Positions 9,306 through 19,028 of a DNA stretch of 64,000 bases are shown one piece after another. Location of the stretch: positions 39,298 through 103,297 of the forward strand of contig LGEZ01000003.1 in the NCBI GenBank assembly GCA_001508005.1, written 5' to 3'. Origin of the DNA: Clostridia bacterium 41_269 (GTDB taxonomy: Bacteria; Bacillota; DTU086). The notes beneath the pieces were generated by a model that was not told the DNA's origin, did not search any database, and worked only from the letters and a program-made list of their open reading frames with translations. The translations under genes were made by a program, and so were the position numbers. How positions within the stretch are numbered: the stretch's first letter is position 1; each line of letters begins with the position of its first letter.

Positions 9306-9755
9306 TTGAGGAGTATAGTAAGAGCAGGCATAATTGCATCCATTTATGTGGTCCTCTGTATTGTGCTTCAGCCCATAAGCTATGGGGTAATACAGCTCAG
9401 AATTGCAGAGGCCCTTACGGTGCTGCCCATTTTATATAAGGAAGCCGTTTGGGCTATTTTTGTGGGTGTTCTTTTGGCTAATATTTATGGAGGGCTTGGT
9501 ATAGCTGATATAGTTGTTGGAAGCCTTACCAGCCTTGCCGCAGCATACCTTACCTATATTTTACGGAATTCGTGGGCGGCATATCTTCCGCCCATAGTTC
9601 TTAATGCCTTCATAATAAGTATTTATCTGCATGCTCTTCTTAACTTCCCCTATTGGGCAACGGTTTTGAGCATAGGGATAAGCCAGACCATAGTTGTTTT
9701 TGGTTTGGGATATCCCCTTATCAGGTATCTCCGCAGGTATGAAGAGAAAAATTAA
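9306..9755 (+). CDS. queT: QueT family transporter
   Basis: 149-residue membrane protein with about five hydrophobic segments and the QueT/QrtT motifs IAEALTVLPILYKEAVW and GLGIADIVVGSLTSLAAAYLTY in pieces. The family supplies queuosine precursors (S-component type importers). The start TTG 9306 follows AGGGGAGGTAGGG. It lies between selB and tRNA-Sec and probably shares the selAB transcript; no preQ1 riboswitch is visible upstream. Its functional link with selenium is unclear beyond the tRNA theme. Substrate is inferred from family only. Confidence 0.85.
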   Translation: MRSIVRAGIIASIYVVLCIVLQPISYGVIQLRIAEALTVLPILYKEAVWAIFVGVLLANIYGGLGIADIVVGSLTSLAAAYLTYILRNSWAAYLPPIVLNAFIISIYLHALLNFPYWATVLSIGISQTIVVFGLGYPLIRYLRRYEEKN

Positions 9756-9781
9756 AAAAATGAAAGTTAAAGGCTTAGTTT

Positions 9782-9880
9782 GGGGGCGGATCGGGTCTGG
9801 TGGCCTGCACGGACTTCAAATCCGATGGGACGCAGGAAAACCCTGCGTTCGGTGGGTTCGATTCCCACACGCTCCCGCCA
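9782..9880 (+). tRNA. selC: tRNA-Sec (anticodon TCA)
   Basis: 99 bases ending in encoded CCA. The D stem has six pairs (CGGGTC with GGCCTG) closing a 4-base TGGT loop. The anticodon loop CTTCAAA holds TCA. The long variable arm has seven pairs (ACGCAGG with CCTGCGT). The T stem is GTGGG/CCCAC around TTCGATT. The acceptor pairs GGGGGCGG with ACGCTCCC, giving seven pairs (one G-T) and a G-A mismatch at position 8; the base of the anticodon stem is A-A. All features are specific to selenocysteine tRNA. Confidence 0.95.
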
Positions 9881-10101
9881 GATACAGGAGGCTGCTTGGT
9901 TAAGTTATTTTAGGGATTTTTTATTATATAAACCTTTTATTTAAAAAAGGAATAAAGACCCTTTTTGACGAATAAATAACTGGCTATTTGCCTTAAGTTT
10001 AGGGTTGGGGGTTATTAAAAAAGCAGTGGGCATATTTATTTAATAATTAAAAGGGTTGCTTTTTAAAGTTAAAATAATTTTAAGAAAGGAGTGGATGTAT
10101 A

Positions 10102-11229
10102 GTGCTCATTTTAGAGACCATTGTGCTTTGTATTCTGGTCATGGTATTCTGTCTTTTTTTTGTTAACGCCGTTGAAGCCCTCGCAGAACAGATAGGCCTT
10201 TCCCAAACCGCTGCAGGAAGCGTTTTAGCTTCTTTGGGAACGGCGACCCCCGAAACCCTGGTTCCTGTTATTGCTATACTTTTCGGCAGCAGCGGAGGAG
10301 GTGGAGGGCACGGTCATGACATAGGGGTCGGTGCTATTCTTGGTGCTCCTTTCATGCTTACAACTATCGCCCTAGGAGTTGTTGGACTGACTGCAGCGAT
10401 ACAGGTCATGACCGGGAACAGGAAAACTCCATATCTGGATCTTGAACCCGGTATTCTCCGCAATTTTAAGTTTTTCTTTGTCTTTTATCCCCTGGCAATC
10501 ATTGCTGCATTAATTGGTTCTCGTCCTCTCAACTATGCATTGGGTGTTTTCCTTCTCCTAGGATATGCCTACTTCGTATATACCACATTTAAAACTCCTG
10601 AGGAACAAGCTGAAGGCGAAGCAGTGGCTGCAACAGAAGAGGGAGCTGAAGTTTCCAGTTCTGGTCATGGTCATGGCGGGCATGAAGAGGAAGAACATGC
10701 TGACCTGTGGCTGAATAAAATCTTTCGTTTTGAGGAGCCCCCTGTGTGGCTGTCCGTTGTTCAGCTATTGGGAGGCTTTGTTTTAATGGCATATACAATT
10801 AAGGTTTTTGCTGACACGCTGGGGCACTTGTCAGATGCTTATGGAATTCCTGCTGCTGTGCTGTCTCTCGTGGTTGCACCATTAGCAACGGAACTTCCGG
10901 AAGTGGGCGGTGCCAGCGTATTCTGGACGGCAAGACATAAGGATACCCTTGCCCTTGGTAACATCACCGGAGCAATGGTTTACCAGAGTTCCATTGCTGT
11001 ATGTTTGGGGCTCTTCCTTACGGAATGGAAGCTTACTGGTGATGTTGTAGCAAGTATTGCTGTTGCACTCATTTCCGGTGGTATTATCTTTGGTTATTAT
11101 CTCATGAAGAAGCGTCTATCGGCATGGGTGGCTCTATCAGGCTGCTTCTTCTACATTGCATATCTCTGGTATGTGTTTTCCACAGGGGCAGGGGGGGGCT
11201 CACTGAGCTTCCGCGCAGTCCCTTTTTAA
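10102..11229 (+). CDS. CaCA-family Na+(H+)/Ca2+ antiporter-like protein
   Basis: 375-residue integral membrane protein with the two inverted alpha repeats of the cation/Ca2+ exchanger family, seen as SLGTATPETLVPV near residue 50 and VAPLATELPEVGG near residue 265. The cytosolic loop between halves is His- and acid-rich (GHGHGGHEEEEH at about 193-204), and another HGHD sits at residues 70-73, which suggests metal sensing or binding. GTG 10102 follows AAAGGAGTGG. A run of eight G at 11191-11198 makes the C-terminus doubtful: with seven G the protein would end after STGAGGAH. Monocistronic, ended by a hairpin. The transported ion cannot be told from sequence. Confidence 0.8.
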   Translation: MLILETIVLCILVMVFCLFFVNAVEALAEQIGLSQTAAGSVLASLGTATPETLVPVIAILFGSSGGGGGHGHDIGVGAILGAPFMLTTIALGVVGLTAAIQVMTGNRKTPYLDLEPGILRNFKFFFVFYPLAIIAALIGSRPLNYALGVFLLLGYAYFVYTTFKTPEEQAEGEAVAATEEGAEVSSSGHGHGGHEEEEHADLWLNKIFRFEEPPVWLSVVQLLGGFVLMAYTIKVFADTLGHLSDAYGIPAAVLSLVVAPLATELPEVGGASVFWTARHKDTLALGNITGAMVYQSSIAVCLGLFLTEWKLTGDVVASIAVALISGGIIFGYYLMKKRLSAWVALSGCFFYIAYLWYVFSTGAGGGSLSFRAVPF

Positions 11230-11276
11230 TTTTTTGAGTTATGTGCATTAGGCAGATATATTTGACAAGAAATGGG

Positions 11277-11305
11277 GCGGCTCTTGAATTTGTCTCAAGG
11301 GCCGC
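11277..11305 (+). terminator. Stem-loop after the CaCA gene
   Basis: GCGGCTCTTGA pairs with TCAAGGGCCGC (11 pairs, one G-T). Only a short T stretch follows, so termination may be inefficient. Confidence 0.55.
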
Positions 11306-11357
11306 TTTGTATGAAAGGTACCTTGCTTTAGGAATGTAAGACAAAATGCAAGATAAT

Positions 11358-11399
11358 GATATAGGGTGATGGAAAAACGATATAGGGTGATGGAAAAAC
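11358..11399 (+). repeat. Tandem 21-bp duplication upstream of nptA
   Basis: The unit GATATAGGGTGATGGAAAAAC minus its last base is repeated exactly at 11358-11378 and 11379-11399, 15 bases before the nptA start. It contains a GGGTGATGG that could act as a duplicated ribosome-binding stretch. Confidence 0.9.
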
Positions 11400-11414
11400 A
11401 AGGGGTTGTGACTC

Positions 11415-13111
11415 ATGAGTATTCCAGCTGTCTTAATGAATCTGTTGGGTGGGCTGGCTCTTTTCATTTACGGCATGCGGACCATGGGCGAAGGTCTGCA
11501 AAAAGTTGCCGGGGACAGACTTAGAAAATTTCTTGAAGTTTTAACAGGTGTACCCATTATGGGTGTTTTGGCAGGAACATTGGTTACCGCCATTATACAG
11601 AGCAGTAGTGCAACCACAGTTATGGTGGTGGGTTTTGTCAATGCTGGTCTCATGACACTTAGACAAGCGATAGGAGTAATAATGGGTGCCAACATAGGAA
11701 CGACAGTAACTGCTCAGCTTATAGCATTTAAGTTGGAAGAATTTATTTTCCCAATAATTGCCTTTGGATTTGGTATGTATTTTATTGCAAAAAGTAAAAA
11801 CTTAAAGTATTTAGGCCAGGTAATATTGGGCTTTGGTCTCCTTTTTTTGGGGCTAGAAATAATGTCAGATTCCATGGCCCTCTTCAGGAATATGAGGGGT
11901 TTAAGGAGCTTATTGTCAATTTTGGAAAATATCCATTGATTGGAGTAATGGTTGGTACTATCATGACCATGATTATTCAAAGCAGCAGTGCCACTATAGG
12001 TATGCTTATTGCTGTTGCTTCCCAGGGACTTGTTCCGTTGGATGCTGCTATTCCCATTATGTTTGGAGATAATATAGGAACATGCATTACGGCGGTTTTG
12101 GCAAGTATTGGGACAAGCCTAACAGCACGAAGGGCAGCATTGGCCCATGTATTTTTTAATGTTATAGGAACAATTATTTTTCTATTGTTTCTTCCCTTTT
12201 TTAAGGAATTGGTTTTATATATTTCACCTGACAATGATATTGCCCGTCAGATTGCAAATGCACATACATCTTTTAATGTGTTGAGCACAATTCTATTTCT
12301 TCCCCTTATAGGTTTTCTAGAGAAAATGGTATGCTTAGCTGCTCCAGGGGAAGAAAAACAAATACAAAGGGGTCCTATGTATTTAGATGAAAGAGTGCTC
12401 AGCAGCCCCAGCATTGCCCTTTCCCTTGCCTCAAAGGAAATTATCCGCATGGGAAAGATAAGCAGAGATAATCTCGAGGATGCGGTGAAATCATTTATTA
12501 ATAAGGATTATAAGTTAATACAACATGTATATGATATGGAGGATGTCATAGATGAACTGGAAAAGGAAATAACTTTTTATCTAGCTAAAATTTCTCAATA
12601 TTCCATGACACCTTCACAGTCAGAAAAACACGGAGGGCTCCTTCATGCAGTAAACGATTTTGAACGAGTGGGAGATCATGCGGAAAATATTGCTGATCTG
12701 GCCAAGAAAAGAATTGAAGAAAACCTTCCTTTCAGCGAGCAGGCCATCAGTGAATTGGAAAATATGCACAATTATGTTCTAAAAACCCTGGATCTATGTG
12801 TTCTCACGCTGGAAAAAGAAGATAGGAAGCTGGCAGAAGAGATTGTAAAACGGGAGCACCAAATCGACCTAATGGAGAAAAAGCTTCGCAAGAATCACAT
12901 AGATAGATTAAACGCTGGTCTTTGTTACCCTGCTTCAGGAGTGGTTTTCCTGGATGTGCTCAGCAATTTGGAACGGGTAGGAGATCATTCACACAATATT
13001 GCTCAGGTAGTTTTAGGAGAGATTTATCCTGCGGTGGAATTAAGCATTGCTAAAGAAGAGGAAAAAGAAGAAGAAGAAAAGGAGGATATAATAGGAGAAC
13101 AACGAAATTAG
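11415..13111 (+). CDS. Na+/phosphate cotransporter NptA/PhoU-domain protein (frameshifted as given)
   Basis: Na/Pi cotransporter family II protein. Two QSSSAT repeats (IIQSSSATTVMVVGF and IIQSSSATIGMLIA) lie in the membrane half, and a PhoU-like four-helix region with ERVGDHAENIADLA and ERVGDHSHNIAQV forms the C-terminus. The reading frame breaks at the CCC at 11878-11880: the first frame reads ...IMSDSMA, the second resumes as PLQEYEGFKELIVNFGKYP, a good family match, so a single C is missing. Joined, the protein has about 565 residues, a normal length. Start ATG 11415 is preceded by a 21-bp tandem repeat. The acidic C-terminus (EEEKEEEEKED) is unusual. It probably imports phosphate with sodium. 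Confidence 0.85.
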
Positions 13112-13126
13112 TATTATAAAAAACTA

Positions 13127-13160
13127 AATGCCCCTTTTAGTAAGGGCTTTTTGTTTTTTA
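13127..13160 (+). terminator. Intrinsic terminator after nptA
   Basis: GCCCCTT, loop TTAGT, AAGGGC with TTTTTGTTTTTT behind it. Confidence 0.8.
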
Positions 13161-13295
13161 ATAATTACTTACATTTTAAAAATTTTTTTCGTTAAGAATA
13201 ATTATAGTCGTATGTCCGAAATGATGTTATACTTATAATATAGAAACATTATAAAGATGCAGATTTAGTCCTAAAAAGGAAGGGGAGTGAATTTA

Positions 13296-13508
13296 ATGAA
13301 CACTGTAAGCTGTGAGTGTTTGTCCTGCGGACATATTTTTGAAGTGGAGCAGGATGATTTGAGAGCTGGTAAAAAATTTTCCTGTCCCAACTGTGGTTAT
13401 GAGCACTGTATGCCGGAAGGTGCAAGAAAGAAAGAATTCCGCGAAGGACCCATACCTGTACACGGGCGCAGTCCCTATACAGGATACAGTTTTTGGCCCA
13501 GGCATTGA
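13296..13508 (+). CDS. Small zinc-ribbon protein
   Basis: About 70 residues. Two CxxC knuckles, CLSCGH at the N-terminus and CPNCGY 25 residues later, form a single rubredoxin-like zinc ribbon. The tail is basic then aromatic (SPYTGYSFWPRH). Function unknown; such ribbons often act as regulators or chaperone-like adaptors. ATG 13296 is chosen over GTG 13287 because AAGGAAGGGGAG lies 9 bases before it. A TATAAT at 13234-13239 may be its -10 element. It converges on the acyl-CoA ligase gene across a shared hairpin. Confidence 0.7.
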   Translation: MNTVSCECLSCGHIFEVEQDDLRAGKKFSCPNCGYEHCMPEGARKKEFREGPIPVHGRSPYTGYSFWPRH

Positions 13509-13514
13509 ATAAAA

Positions 13515-13536
13515 AAGAGGAGCGAGAGCTCCTCTT
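13515..13536. terminator. Bidirectional terminator
   Basis: AAGAGGAGC, loop GAGA, GCTCCTCTT, with A and T tracts outside. It overlaps the stop codon of the leftward acyl-CoA ligase gene. Confidence 0.8.
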
Positions 13537-15193
13537 ATTGATTGTTGTTTATTTTTCTTCCCAGCCTTCTGGCTGCTTCTTCTCTTAACTTATACTTTTG
13601 AATTTTTCCATTTGCGGTCATGGGGAAGCTGTCCACAAAGAAAATATATTTGGGTATTTTATATCGGGCAATTTTGCCCCGGCAGTAGTCCTGAATATCG
13701 CTGGGTTCCATGGAGTATCCTTCTTTAAGCTGAACAAAGGCAGCCACTTCTTCTCCATATTTTTCGTCAGGCACCCCTACAATTTGGACATCTTTTATGC
13801 CTTCCATGGTGTAGAGAAAATCTTCAACTTCTTTAGGATATATGTTTTCTCCTCCACGAATGATCATGTCTTTTATTCTGCCGGTGATTTTATAATATCC
13901 CCTCTCATCTTTTATGGCAACATCTCCTGTATGCAGCCATCCGTCTTTGTCTATAACAGCTGCAGTTTCCTCCGGCATTTTGTAGTAGCCTTTCATTATG
14001 TTATATCCTCTGGCGCACAATTCCCCTGGCACATTGGGAGGAACTTCCTTTCCTGTTTCGGGATCAACAATTTTTACCTCTACACCGTCTAAAGGTTTGC
14101 CCACAGTGGAAACCCTTACATCCAGAGGATCATCGGTTCTGGTCTGAGTGATCACCGGAGAGGCTTCTGTAAGGCCATATGCAATGGTTATTTCCCGGCA
14201 GTGCATTTTTTCAATAACCTGCCTCATTACAGGCTCAGGACAAGGGGAACCTGCCATTATCCCCGTTCTTAGGGATGAGAGATCGAACATATCAAACATT
14301 GGGTGGGTAAGTTCAGCGATGAACATTGTGGGAACTCCATAAAGGGCAGTGCATTTTTCTTTCTGTACCGTTGCCAGGGTTTTTAGGGGATCAAAATATT
14401 CAATGGGGCAGAGGGTTCCCCCATGGGTGTATATGGCCATTACCCCCAGTACTATTCCAAAACAGTGGAAAAGGGGCACAGGCAGGCAGAGCCGATCTTC
14501 ACAGGTGAATTTCTGCCTTTCACCGATATGATAGCCGTTGTTTATTATGTTGTAATGGGTAAGCATAACTCCCTTTGGGAAGCCTGTGGTTCCTGATGTG
14601 TACTGCATATTTATTACGTCATGGGGATCCAGCTCCTCTGCTGCCTTTCTGAATTTGGATTCTGAAATGGTGCAGGAAAGGGCTATGACTTCGTTTATGT
14701 TGTACATTCCTCGATGTTTTTCGGGTCCCAGATATATTACATTTTTTAAGTATGGAAAACGCTTACTTGTTAGGTGTCCCCGGGGACAGGTTTTAAGCTC
14801 CGGTACCAGGTCGTATATTGTCTGGATATAGTCTATGTCCCTAAATCCATCGATAATAATTACTGCTTTGGCGTCTGACTGTTTCAATATGTATTCAACT
14901 TCCTTAGGCCTGTAATTTGTGTTTACTGTAACCAATACTACTCCTATTTTTGCTGTGGCAAACAGCATTACTACCCAATCAGGAACGTTAGTGGCCCATA
15001 TGGCAGCATGATCACCTTTTTTAAGGCCCAAAGCCATAAGACCTTTGGCCACCTTGTTTACCCTTTCATTAAGCTGAGCGAAGGTATAACGCAGGTTCCT
15101 GTCGCTGTATACCAGGGCTTCCCTGTCGGGATATTTTTTTGCGTTTTCTTCAAGAAGTTCTCCCAAAGTGATGTTAAAAAATTTGGTCATCAT
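13535..15193 (-). CDS. AMP-forming acyl-CoA synthetase
   Basis: ANL-superfamily ligase of about 550 residues that activates a carboxylic acid with ATP and CoA. Motifs in order: [14 protein letters not shown] (P-loop), [21 protein letters not shown], and the C-terminal [10 protein letters not shown] with the catalytic Lys. The layout matches medium/long-chain fatty-acid or aryl-acid ligases; the substrate cannot be read from the sequence. Start is ATG 15193 or 15190, 5-8 bases after GGAGGG. It directly follows an XRE-cupin regulator on the same strand, an arrangement that often means the regulator responds to the ligase's pathway. Confidence 0.9.
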   Translation of the reverse strand: MMTKFFNITLGELLEENAKKYPDREALVYSDRNLRYTFAQLNERVNKVAKGLMALGLKKGDHAAIWATNVPDWVVMLFATAKIGVVLVTVNTNYRPKEVEYILKQSDAKAVIIIDGFRDIDYIQTIYDLVPELKTCPRGHLTSKRFPYLKNVIYLGPEKHRGMYNINEVIALSCTISESKFRKAAEELDPHDVINMQYTSGTTGFPKGVMLTHYNIINNGYHIGERQKFTCEDRLCLPVPLFHCFGIVLGVMAIYTHGGTLCPIEYFDPLKTLATVQKEKCTALYGVPTMFIAELTHPMFDMFDLSSLRTGIMAGSPCPEPVMRQVIEKMHCREITIAYGLTEASPVITQTRTDDPLDVRVSTVGKPLDGVEVKIVDPETGKEVPPNVPGELCARGYNIMKGYYKMPEETAAVIDKDGWLHTGDVAIKDERGYYKITGRIKDMIIRGGENIYPKEVEDFLYTMEGIKDVQIVGVPDEKYGEEVAAFVQLKEGYSMEPSDIQDYCRGKIARYKIPKYIFFVDSFPMTANGKIQKYKLREEAARRLGRKINNNQ

Positions 15194-15207
15194 AGATCCC
15201 TCCACAG

Positions 15208-15784
15208 CTAAACCGGTGTATAAACCACAGCAATAAATTTAGCAGGTTTTCCGTTGCTGCGCACATTGTGGGGTACAACGGAATCATAGTAGATGCTGTC
15301 GCCGGGTTTTAAGATGTAGGTATCTTTTCCGTAAGTAATTACCAGCTCTCCCTCCAGCAGATATAGGAATTCTTCTCCCTCATGGCTTGACATCTGAGGA
15401 TTGTTTTCGTTACTGGGGTCTATGGTAATAAGGAAAGGCTCCATGTAGCGGTCCTCTTTGTTGTAACCTAGGGACTCAAAGTTTAAATCTCCTACCTTTG
15501 TTTCCTTTGATGGAAACCTCATTACTCTGCGCTTATCCTCTTTTCTAACTACAACGCAATTTGTGGTTATTTCATCGTCAAGGAATGTACCAAGCCTTAC
15601 TCCCAGTGCCCGGGCAATCTTAATAAGGGGGGGCAAGGGAAGGGTATGCTTGGGCATTTTCAATCTGTTCTACAAGTTCTGTTGAAAGACCAGCCCTTTC
15701 CGCAAGCTCTTCCACTGTTATGTTTTGAAATTCTCTAAGCTGTTTTATTTTTTTACCCACACTTACCTCCTTAGCTGCATCCAT
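15208..15784 (-). CDS. XRE-family regulator with cupin sensor domain (frameshifted as given)
   Basis: Transcription factor with an N-terminal helix-turn-helix ([20 protein letters not shown], then [19 protein letters not shown]) and a C-terminal cupin barrel ([20 protein letters not shown], and [17 protein letters not shown]). The two parts are in different frames; they join if the run of seven G at 15627-15633 is six, giving the family sequence [22 protein letters not shown]. Without this, only the cupin part from 15663 would be read. Start ATG 15784 has AGGAGA 10 bases upstream; GTG 15760 behind AAGGAGG is an equally good alternative. Three bases separate it from the ligase gene region, so both are likely cotranscribed and co-regulated. 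Confidence 0.8.
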
Positions 15785-16062
15785 GGCTCGATCTTCTCCT
15801 TTCCCGCTTAAGTTTTTGCCTGTATCTTTTAATTAAAATACAGCTGTTCCATTCTGTCAATGAAGAGCAGCCCTTTTTTTCGTATCTTTTTGTTAGAAAT
15901 TCTACCAAACAACCATTTCATATGGTGGGTTTAAAAATGGGAATGGAGGCATTACAATTTTTTGTTATAAGCGGTTTATGACCTTTAAAAAGATAAAGGG
16001 AGGCAGAAAAGGCTGATTGGATCAGCAGATCAGCTGCTACAGCTTTAATTTGCTGTATTGGC

Positions 16063-16677
16063 TTATTGGATGGGGGGAAAGGCAAATTGGACAGAGGAGG
16101 GAAAAAAGCAAACTAGCGGTATAACTTTTTTAAATTTCTTTGCATCATTATTCTTTTTTTTTCTTTTATTAAGAGCCTTTATACTGTTATTGTTAGGCTT
16201 TGTCCTCTTAGGTTTGCTGTCTTGGAAAATACGTTGGTCCCCGAATTTAACAATTATAAAGTTGCTGAGTATTCCAAAAAGGGTATGGCCCAAAAAGGAT
16301 GTCAGGGCTGTGCCCGGGGAAACAGGGTATACGGGCTGATTTTTGCCGATGCTTCCAAGAAAGCCGTACATTGCAACCCAGAAGATACTTCCCGTTCCCA
16401 TTCCCTTAAGAAACCAGCGGTCCTTTCCCGTGTGAGTTAAGAGATAAGCATTGACAACACCAATGGTTATAGCCGTTGAAAAGTCAGATAAAATTCCCAC
16501 TATTCTGCCCACAGTAGTTTTTATATCCCTTTTTTTCAAGAAAAAACCTGCAGCAGTGTCAACAAAGCTTTTTTGAGAAAATCCCCTGCTTTCTGCATAT
16601 CGGCTCACTAAGTTTTTACCTATGTTGGCTGCTATGCCGGACAATAATCCCAAGGTAAACCTATCTTTTATCTTCAA
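16063..16677 (-). CDS. Conserved membrane protein of unknown function
   Basis: 204 residues with three or four hydrophobic stretches in the first 150 residues, including GRIVGILSDFSTAITIGVVN and LGHTLFGILSNFIIVKFGD. The beginning MKIKDRFTLGLLSGIAANIG and the central TGKDRWFLKGMGTGSIFW resemble a family of uncharacterised Firmicute membrane proteins; I do not recognise a function. The Lys-rich tail passes a T9 run on the plus strand (about 16150-16158), so the last 40 residues may be misread. Divergent from ktrB. Confidence 0.6.
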   Translation of the reverse strand: MKIKDRFTLGLLSGIAANIGKNLVSRYAESRGFSQKSFVDTAAGFFLKKRDIKTTVGRIVGILSDFSTAITIGVVNAYLLTHTGKDRWFLKGMGTGSIFWVAMYGFLGSIGKNQPVYPVSPGTALTSFLGHTLFGILSNFIIVKFGDQRIFQDSKPKRTKPNNNSIKALNKRKKKNNDAKKFKKVIPLVCFFPSSVQFAFPPIQ

Positions 16678-16797
16678 AGGGAACCACCCTTTGTGCCTGA
16701 AAATAAATGTGCTTCTTTTAGTGTTGATTTTTCCATTAAAATTGATACATAATAATGGAGAAATAATATAAATAATTTAAGTAAGTAGGGGGCCGAT

Positions 16798-18157
16798 ATG
16801 GCACCTGGCTTTGTTTTATATAAAAAGAATAAAAAGAAGCAAAAGTCATTAAATCCTCCTCGATATTTAGCCGTGGGTTTTTTGATTATTATATTTATTG
16901 GGGCCGTGCTTTTGAGCATGCCCTTTTGCTGGAATGAAGGGTGCCGGGTAGAATTTGTAGATGCTCTTTTTACGGCAACGTCTGCTGTTTGCGTAACGGG
17001 CTTAGTGGTAGTGGATACCGCGGATACTTTTAATATCTATGGACAGCTGATTATTCTTTTTTTAATCCAAATTGGAGGCCTTGGTTTTATGACCGCAGGG
17101 GTTTTGGTAGCCCTGCTGGTGGGTAAAAAAATATCCCTGCGCCACAAATTGATTCTACAGGAATCCATAAGTCAGCTTTCCATGCACGATTTAATAAGAG
17201 TAGCTTCTAGGATTGCCCTTACAGCCTTTATTATTGAGATTCTTGGAGGAATAATACTGGGGATAATATGGTTTAAGCATTTCGGCCTAAGATCCTTTTA
17301 TCTGGGCATTTTCCATTCCGTATCTGCTTTCAATAATGCAGGATTTGATATTTTTGGCAATTTTCGAAGTTTTTCTTCCTATACCCAAAACCCAGCGGTG
17401 CTCTTGACCATTATGGCTTTAATTATATTGGGAGGTCTTGGGTTTACGGTAATTTGGGATATTTTATTTTATTTTAAAAACCGAAAGCTTACTTTCCACA
17501 GTAAAGTGGTGGTTGCTGTCACATCCATCCTTTTATTTATGGGAACTTTTGCAGCTCTTCTGCTGGAAGGCTTCAACAGATATACTTTGGGTTCCTTGCC
17601 ATTGAGGGATAAAATTTTAAATGCGTTGTTTTTTGCTGTGACCCCAAGAACAGCTGGTTTTGCTACCCTGAACGTGGGGTCCTTTTCTGATGCGTTCCTT
17701 TTTTTTTATGATCATTTTAATGTTTATTGGAGCTTCTCCGGGTTCCACTGGAGGTGGTGTTAAAACCACTACCATCGCTGCTCTTTTAGCTTCTCTTTGG
17801 TCAAATATTAGGGGGCAAAAATCAGCTGTTATTTTTAACAGACGCATTCCTCAGGACAAAGTTGAAAGGGCAGTGGTTATAATCTTTTTGTCCCTTTTTT
17901 TGGTGATTTTTTGTACAATGATTCTAAGTGTTACCGAAAGGGCTCCCTTTATTGATGTTCTCTTTGAAACTGTTTCAGCTTTTGGAACTGTGGGTCTTAC
18001 TACTGGATTAACTCCAAAACTTAGTGCAGTGGGCAAAGCTGTTATAATGTTTGTAATGTTTGCGGGAAGGGTAGGTCCCTTGTCCTTGGCCTTTGCTTTG
18101 GGAAGAAGGGATAAGCAGCTTTATGAATACCCCCAGGGAATTTTAAATCTTGGTTAG
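16798..18157 (+). CDS. ktrB: KtrB/TrkH-type potassium uptake channel (frameshifted as given)
   Basis: Membrane subunit of a Ktr K+ uptake system, about 450 residues. Four selectivity-filter loops of the SKT superfamily are visible, for example TATSAVCVTGLVVVDTAD, SAFNNAGFDIFGN, TPRTAGFATLNVG and TVSAFGTVGLTTGLTP in part. The frame breaks in the T9 run at 17699-17707; with eight T the sequence reads LFFMIILMFIGASPGSTGGG, an exact family block. The downstream frame also starts the motif GGGVKTTTIAALLASLW. KtrA follows 12 bases later, so they form a two-gene operon. Break most likely a sequence error. Confidence 0.88.
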
Positions 18158-18169
18158 GAGGAAGCTAGG

Positions 18170-18823
18170 ATGGGACAGTATGTAGTTATAGGCTTGGGGA
18201 GATTTGGGGAAAGTGTAGCCAGAACATTAAGCTCTTTAGGTCATGAGGTTTTAGTTATTGATAAATCTGAAGAAAAAGTGCAGGAGATTGCAGATTTTGT
18301 TACCACAGCGATAAAAGCCGATGCCCAAAATGAAGAATTTTTACGCAGTGTGGATATTGCCAGCTATGATGCTGTGGTTGTGGCTATGGCTCAAAGTGTA
18401 GAAGCAAATATTTTGGTTAACATGCTACTTAAGGATTTGGGAGTGAAATATATTGTTGCAAAAGCTCAGAGCAAACTTCACGGTGAAGTATTGGAAAAAA
18501 TAGGAGTAAATAAGATAATTTATCCTGAATGGGATATGGGAGAAAGAGTGGCTAGAGCCTTGACTATGTCCCACAATATTTTGGATTATGTAGAGATTTC
18601 TCCTGAACATACCATAGTGGAAATTGCTGCGCCTGAGGAGTTTGTGGGCAAAACTTTAAGGCAGCTGGACTTGAGGGCAAGATGCAATATAAGCATTTTG
18701 GCTGCTAAAAAGGGTGATAATGTCGTAGTTGCCCCTGGGGGAGAGTATATAATTGATCGGGGCGATATTCTTGTGGCCATTGGATCCTATAGGGATTTAA
18801 GGAAGCTGGAAAATAAAATTTAA
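18170..18823 (+). CDS. ktrA: KtrA/TrkA-type RCK regulatory subunit
   Basis: 217-residue cytosolic gating subunit for KtrB. The N-terminal Rossmann (RCK-N) domain begins YVVIGLGRFGESVARTL, with the dinucleotide-binding GxGxxG and the acidic VIDKSEEKV at the end of beta-2. The RCK-C domain (about 135-217) ends with DILVAIGSYRDLRKL. The family binds ATP/ADP or NAD(H) and, in some members, c-di-AMP through RCK-C. ATG follows TTAGGAGG. The operon ends at a compact terminator right after the stop. Confidence 0.95.
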   Translation: MGQYVVIGLGRFGESVARTLSSLGHEVLVIDKSEEKVQEIADFVTTAIKADAQNEEFLRSVDIASYDAVVVAMAQSVEANILVNMLLKDLGVKYIVAKAQSKLHGEVLEKIGVNKIIYPEWDMGERVARALTMSHNILDYVEISPEHTIVEIAAPEEFVGKTLRQLDLRARCNISILAAKKGDNVVVAPGGEYIIDRGDILVAIGSYRDLRKLENKI

Positions 18824-18828
18824 GCTGA

Positions 18829-18849
18829 GAGGGCAAAAGCCCTTTTTTA
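18829..18849 (+). terminator. Intrinsic terminator after ktrA
   Basis: AGGGC, loop AAAA, GCCCTTTTTT. Confidence 0.8.
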
Positions 18850-19028
18850 ATTTCTTAAAATTTTTTGTCTTTATAGTTGGACAATCTATGTTTTTTTAAA
18901 TCATTAAATATATATATAACTTACATATATTTTTATATTTTAAAGACATATTTCGACAGAAATTTGAAATGGTTTTTTGTATACTAAAAACTAGTGTTGG
19001 CTTTTTAAAAAAGGGGGGAGGAATTCTT

